Below are positions 60,898-64,000 of a stretch of DNA of 64,000 nucleotides, piece after piece. The translations under genes and the position numbers were made by a program. How positions within the stretch are numbered: position 1 is the stretch's first letter; every line of letters starts with the position of its first letter. The stretch spans positions 22,238,981 through 22,302,980 of the forward strand of contig NC_034010.1 of NCBI RefSeq assembly GCF_000346465.2, given 5' to 3'. This stretch comes from Prunus persica. Taxonomy: Eukaryota; Streptophyta; Magnoliopsida; Rosales; Rosaceae. Below the pieces are notes generated by a model, which was not told the origin of the DNA, made no database searches, and worked only from the letters and a program-made list of their open reading frames with translations.

Positions 60898-63274
60898 TCA
60901 TTTAGACTGCACCAGGTAGGATGCCCATATATCATCTGCAGGAGGTGGAGGTTGAACCCAGTGTCCCGGTATGCGGCTGCACCAAATTTAACAGAATTAC
61001 AAGCTTACAAATCATTTATTTAGAATCAAAGCGTATTGGGGATAAACAATGATTAAGACACTAATAGTGGCGCTGGTGATGTATGCTGCAGTAGTAGATT
61101 CACAACTTAAGTGTGAAGCCAGGCACTATTTGTAAGCGAACATCTCAACAACTCTCAGAAGTGCACTTGAGTTCATTATCACAATTATCCTTTCCTCCCC
61201 TATTTTTTCTTATTTTCTTATTGTCTTTTCCATTTGCAAATTAAGAGGAAAAAGAAAAAGATAAAAAAGTTGCCAAAGGCTAATTAAATGGCGCGTCCTG
61301 ATAAAGTAGCAGGAAATAATTCACGCTCACCTTCCTCCCGGTCTTAAATAGGCATCCCATGTTCTTCTCACCTGCATCCAGTACAGTCCTCATTATAATC
61401 AAAGAACAGAATAAAAGAGATGATAGTGTGCAAATGTGATCTGTTAATTAGACTTTTCTCATGTTGATAAAAATAATCAAAGGCCCTTGAATAGGCAATC
61501 TACAGAACGCTACCTCAATAAGGGTGCCCATATCAGTGTTGCTACCATGATAGTAGTGATAAAATTCAATAGGTAAGTTTGCCACAGCATCATAAGCTCC
61601 GCTATAACCCTCTCCCTGTGAAACTTGTTTCCCAGGTTCCTTGTTAGTGACTGCACTAGAGGGCACTGCATCAGTGATTGAAATTGTCTGGTCTTTACTT
61701 TCCCTACTCTCGCCTCTATCGCTGCTTTGATCTTTGGAGTCAGGTCTGAAATTCTCGGTTGTTTTCCTAGATTGCTCAACAGTTGCTATGGCATCCTTAG
61801 CAGCATCCATGTCAGCTGCCATGATTACTTGTTGCTCCTCTTCCTCCACTGCAGCCCGTACTCTTTCAAGAAATTTATCATCCTCCTCAGGGAGAAAATG
61901 ACCTGCATAAATACGCAAACAGCCATAAGTTAGACAAACACGGTAGGAAGATGATGACAATAATGCATGCTTGTGTGTAATATATTTGGTTGTATTTGGA
62001 TATATGTACACAAAATTTCACTCTAAATGTAGTGTCAAACAGGCACCCTAAGATGAGGGTGCATGATAAAAGAACTTGATTGCTAATCTATCTACTTACA
62101 CATCACAAGACATACAAGTTAGCCATCCAAAAGAAAAGAAAAAACCAAAAAGACAGCAAACCTTGTTTCTTCAATTTTTCAATCCTGATGGAACGCAACT
62201 CTTGCAATTTCTCTACAATCAATACCGTCTCAAGCTGAAATATGGAATCAATTGTCAGCGCAACACATTTTCTAAATTTTTTTAAGAGCAGCTGAGCAAC
62301 ATTACTAATTTATTACAAAACAAGAGCATTTAGTTGCTTATGATTCTCACCTCAGATTCTAGTCTCTTTCTCTCTTCTTTTGCTTTAAGCTTCGCAATTT
62401 TTCCCATGTCCTCCATCTGAAAACCCACATGCCATACCTCCATTACTAATAAACAGAAGCCAAGAATGACTGAAACATATGCAGCTTAAGAGAAACATCT
62501 CAATACCTTGCGTTTAGCAATATCTTTGGCAATTTCCCTGGCTCTCCACTCATCAGCTTCTCGATCAGCTTCTTCGAATCTTTCGCGCTCCTGTGCATCA
62601 CCAAAGCAATAAAAAATGTAAGCAAATTAAACCAATTAAGAATTTTCTGCATCCCAATTGGAAATGAGGAGGGAAAGGGAACAAACCAATCCACCTTTGC
62701 ACTCATTTCTGCAATGCGCTTCCTCTTTGCTTTTCTCCATCGTTTATTTCTCTTGCACTTACGTATTTTATTCGATAATCGAAGTGCCGCAGATTTTTCC
62801 TCCCATGGACACATTTCATGAGTGATCGCTCTAAATGGAGCAAGCTCAACTCCTAGTTTAGCCATTAAAGCATTTGCAGCTTCCACTGAAAGGGACACTT
62901 GGGACTCCAAATTGATCCTCCTCTCTTTCAAAAATTCAGAAAACTCACTGACTGAAGCTCCATCATCATCCTCAGCTCGTTTACCATCTTTGATCAACCT
63001 CACCATCTCAAGCTCTTTCTGCCTACGAATTCATAAAATCGCAATTCAAAAGTTAAAATAAGTTCCAGAAAGCTCCTAATCAATTTGAATTTAGAATGAT
63101 AAAACGCTCAAACTCGTACATTGCTTTTGCTAGACGAAGAGTGTCTTGCAAGTTCTTGAGCCGCTCACGAACATTTGAGCTTTCCCAGAAAGTGCTCGTC
63201 ATTGGAGGGTTGGGCGCCACCATTGGAGGCCACGGAGGTGGTGGTGCCGCAGGTTGGTATGGAATTGGATTCAT
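60898..63274 (-). CDS. PDCD7 / U11-U12 snRNP 59K-like protein
   Basis: Eight exons: 63274-63120, 63022-62695, 62590-62507, 62416-62351, 62234-62162, 61902-61514, 61371-61331, 60976-60898; 404 residues. The frame runs upstream to a TTG at 63283; the first ATG is 63274. The N-terminus is proline-rich (PYQPAAPPPPWPPMVAP). A helical central region with HEMCPWEEKSAALRLSNKIRK and basic clusters (KCKRNKRWRKAKRKR) follows, then a long charged coiled coil. The C-terminal exons encode RRTWDAYLRPGG and GHWVQPPPPADDIWASYL, the PDCD7 signature. Human PDCD7 is the U11-59K protein of the minor (U12-type) spliceosome; nuclear localisation and U11/U12 binding are inferred. The last two coding exons are only 41 and 79 nt and easy to miss. 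Confidence 0.86.
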
Positions 63275-63456
63275 GGCTGCCAAAATTTGCTGAGAAAGAA
63301 ACCCTAAGAGAGAGAAAAAAGGGACCGATTACGAAAAAAATCCCCAACGAACGAGAGAGAAGGTTTTACCTGTTCGCGCCGCAGGCTAGTAGAATCTAAA
63401 ATTAAGTCCTTTGTTTTATGTTTATATATTATATACAGTGATGATTTAACAGCAAG
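63275..63456. promoter_or_regulatory. shared region between PDCD7-like gene and tRNA-Leu
   Basis: The divergent PDCD7-like gene and tRNA-Leu are 182 bp apart, so the protein gene's promoter must lie within or across the tRNA gene. TATATATTATATAC at about 63423 is a possible TATA element upstream of the tRNA. Confidence 0.45.
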
Positions 63457-63540
63457 GTCAGGATGGCCGAGTGGTCTAAGGCGCCAGACTCAAGTTCTGG
63501 TCCTCGAAAGAGGGCGTGGGTTCAAATCCCACTTCTGACA
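63457..63540 (+). tRNA. tRNA-Leu (anticodon CAA)
   Basis: An 84-nt class II tRNA with acceptor stem GTCAGGA/TTCTGAC and discriminator A. The D-arm GGCCGAGTGGTCTAAGGC carries box A, the anticodon stem is CCAGA/TCTGG with CAA at 63491-63493, a long variable arm TCCTCGAAAGAGGGC is present, and box B is GGTTCAAATCC. No intron and no encoded CCA. A T-run terminator follows at about 63563. Confidence 0.97.
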
Positions 63541-64000
63541 TTACTATTTCTTTTATCCTTCTTTTTTTTTTTTTTTCGTTGTTGTTGGAAGTCCTATTGT
63601 CCCTTTAGAAGTCAATTTGAGATGCAAATATGAATTTATGTAAACTGTTCATGAATCATATCCCCCACAGATCTACATTGGGAATGAATTATAACTTTAA
63701 AGCACGAGCCTTCCCCTCCTCAAAAAAGAAGAGAAGGCATAGAACATAACTGGAATGATACGATACGTAGATGATCCGAGTGTGAAAAGATTTGTGAGTC
63801 ATGATATACAGTTGATCTATTTAAAAGGATTTGTTGATAATAGCTATCTGGTGTTGTTTTGTTCACTGCTTAGATAATGTGTTGGAAGGTTACGCATTAC
63901 TGCAGCTCCTCCCTTTAACATCATGCAAGGATTGCCTCCTTTCCAATTGTTAGTTAATGGCAATTTGGAACCCTGAATTAAAAACAGAAATGTAACAGGA
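63541..64000. other. intergenic right edge
   Basis: No gene or named repeat seen. The T-rich run at 63563-63576 probably terminates the tRNA transcript. Confidence 0.5.

Overview
This window is plant nuclear DNA from a eudicot. Genes are intron-bearing with GT/AG (one GC/AG) junctions, promoters carry TATA, telo-box and ABRE motifs, two nuclear tRNA genes are present, and LTR, LINE, SINE and MITE insertions sit in AT-rich intergenic DNA rich in (CT)n tracts. The species cannot be fixed from sequence alone; Rosaceae is my guess, not a conclusion.

Layout. 0-3 kb: AT-rich upstream DNA. 3.1-4.4 kb: a WRKY22-type gene (+). 6.8-12.1 kb: two minus-strand genes for mitochondrial proteins, a P-class PPR protein and ketopantoate hydroxymethyltransferase. 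12.1-15.7 kb: repeat-rich gap with a GTATAGCCG palindrome array and a broken Ty1/copia fragment. 15.7-22.5 kb: a ten-exon proline iminopeptidase-like hydrolase and a group IIc WRKY (both +). 23.1-24.0 kb: class III chitinase (-), with a 3 x 87 bp tandem repeat upstream. 25.7-40 kb: six plus-strand genes of the LEA_2 superfamily, four LEA14-like and two membrane-anchored NDR1/HIN1-like, with a tRNA-Ala between them. 42.4-49.2 kb: RING-H2 (ATL type), a membrane methyltransferase-like protein and a reticulon (all +). 50.7-58.2 kb: a 15-exon GRIP-related golgin (-). 58.2-60.9 kb: a gap with a candidate C/D snoRNA and a second, denser palindrome array. 60.9-63.3 kb: a PDCD7/U11-59K-like minor-spliceosome protein (-), followed by a tRNA-Leu.

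The genes do not form a pathway. As I remember the Arabidopsis map, the order resembles several segments together: At3g61520-61570 (PPR, PANB2, hydrolase, RING, reticulon, GDAP1), At2g46110-46180 (PANB1, WRKY43, LEA14-like, NHL, RING, reticulon, GC4) and At4g01230-01250 (reticulon, methyltransferase, WRKY22). The window would then hold the complement that those paralogous segments have lost piecemeal. This is from memory and needs a synteny run.

The best-supported discoveries are: (1) two arrays of perfect GTATAGCCG-NN-CGGCTATAC palindromes 46 kb apart; (2) a recent segmental duplication of a LEA14 gene with its ABRE+DRE promoter, where each copy is the empty site proving a transposon insertion in the other; (3) a 195 bp block of perfect identity between the two LEA14 second exons; (4) a possible snoRNA locus behind a telo-box.
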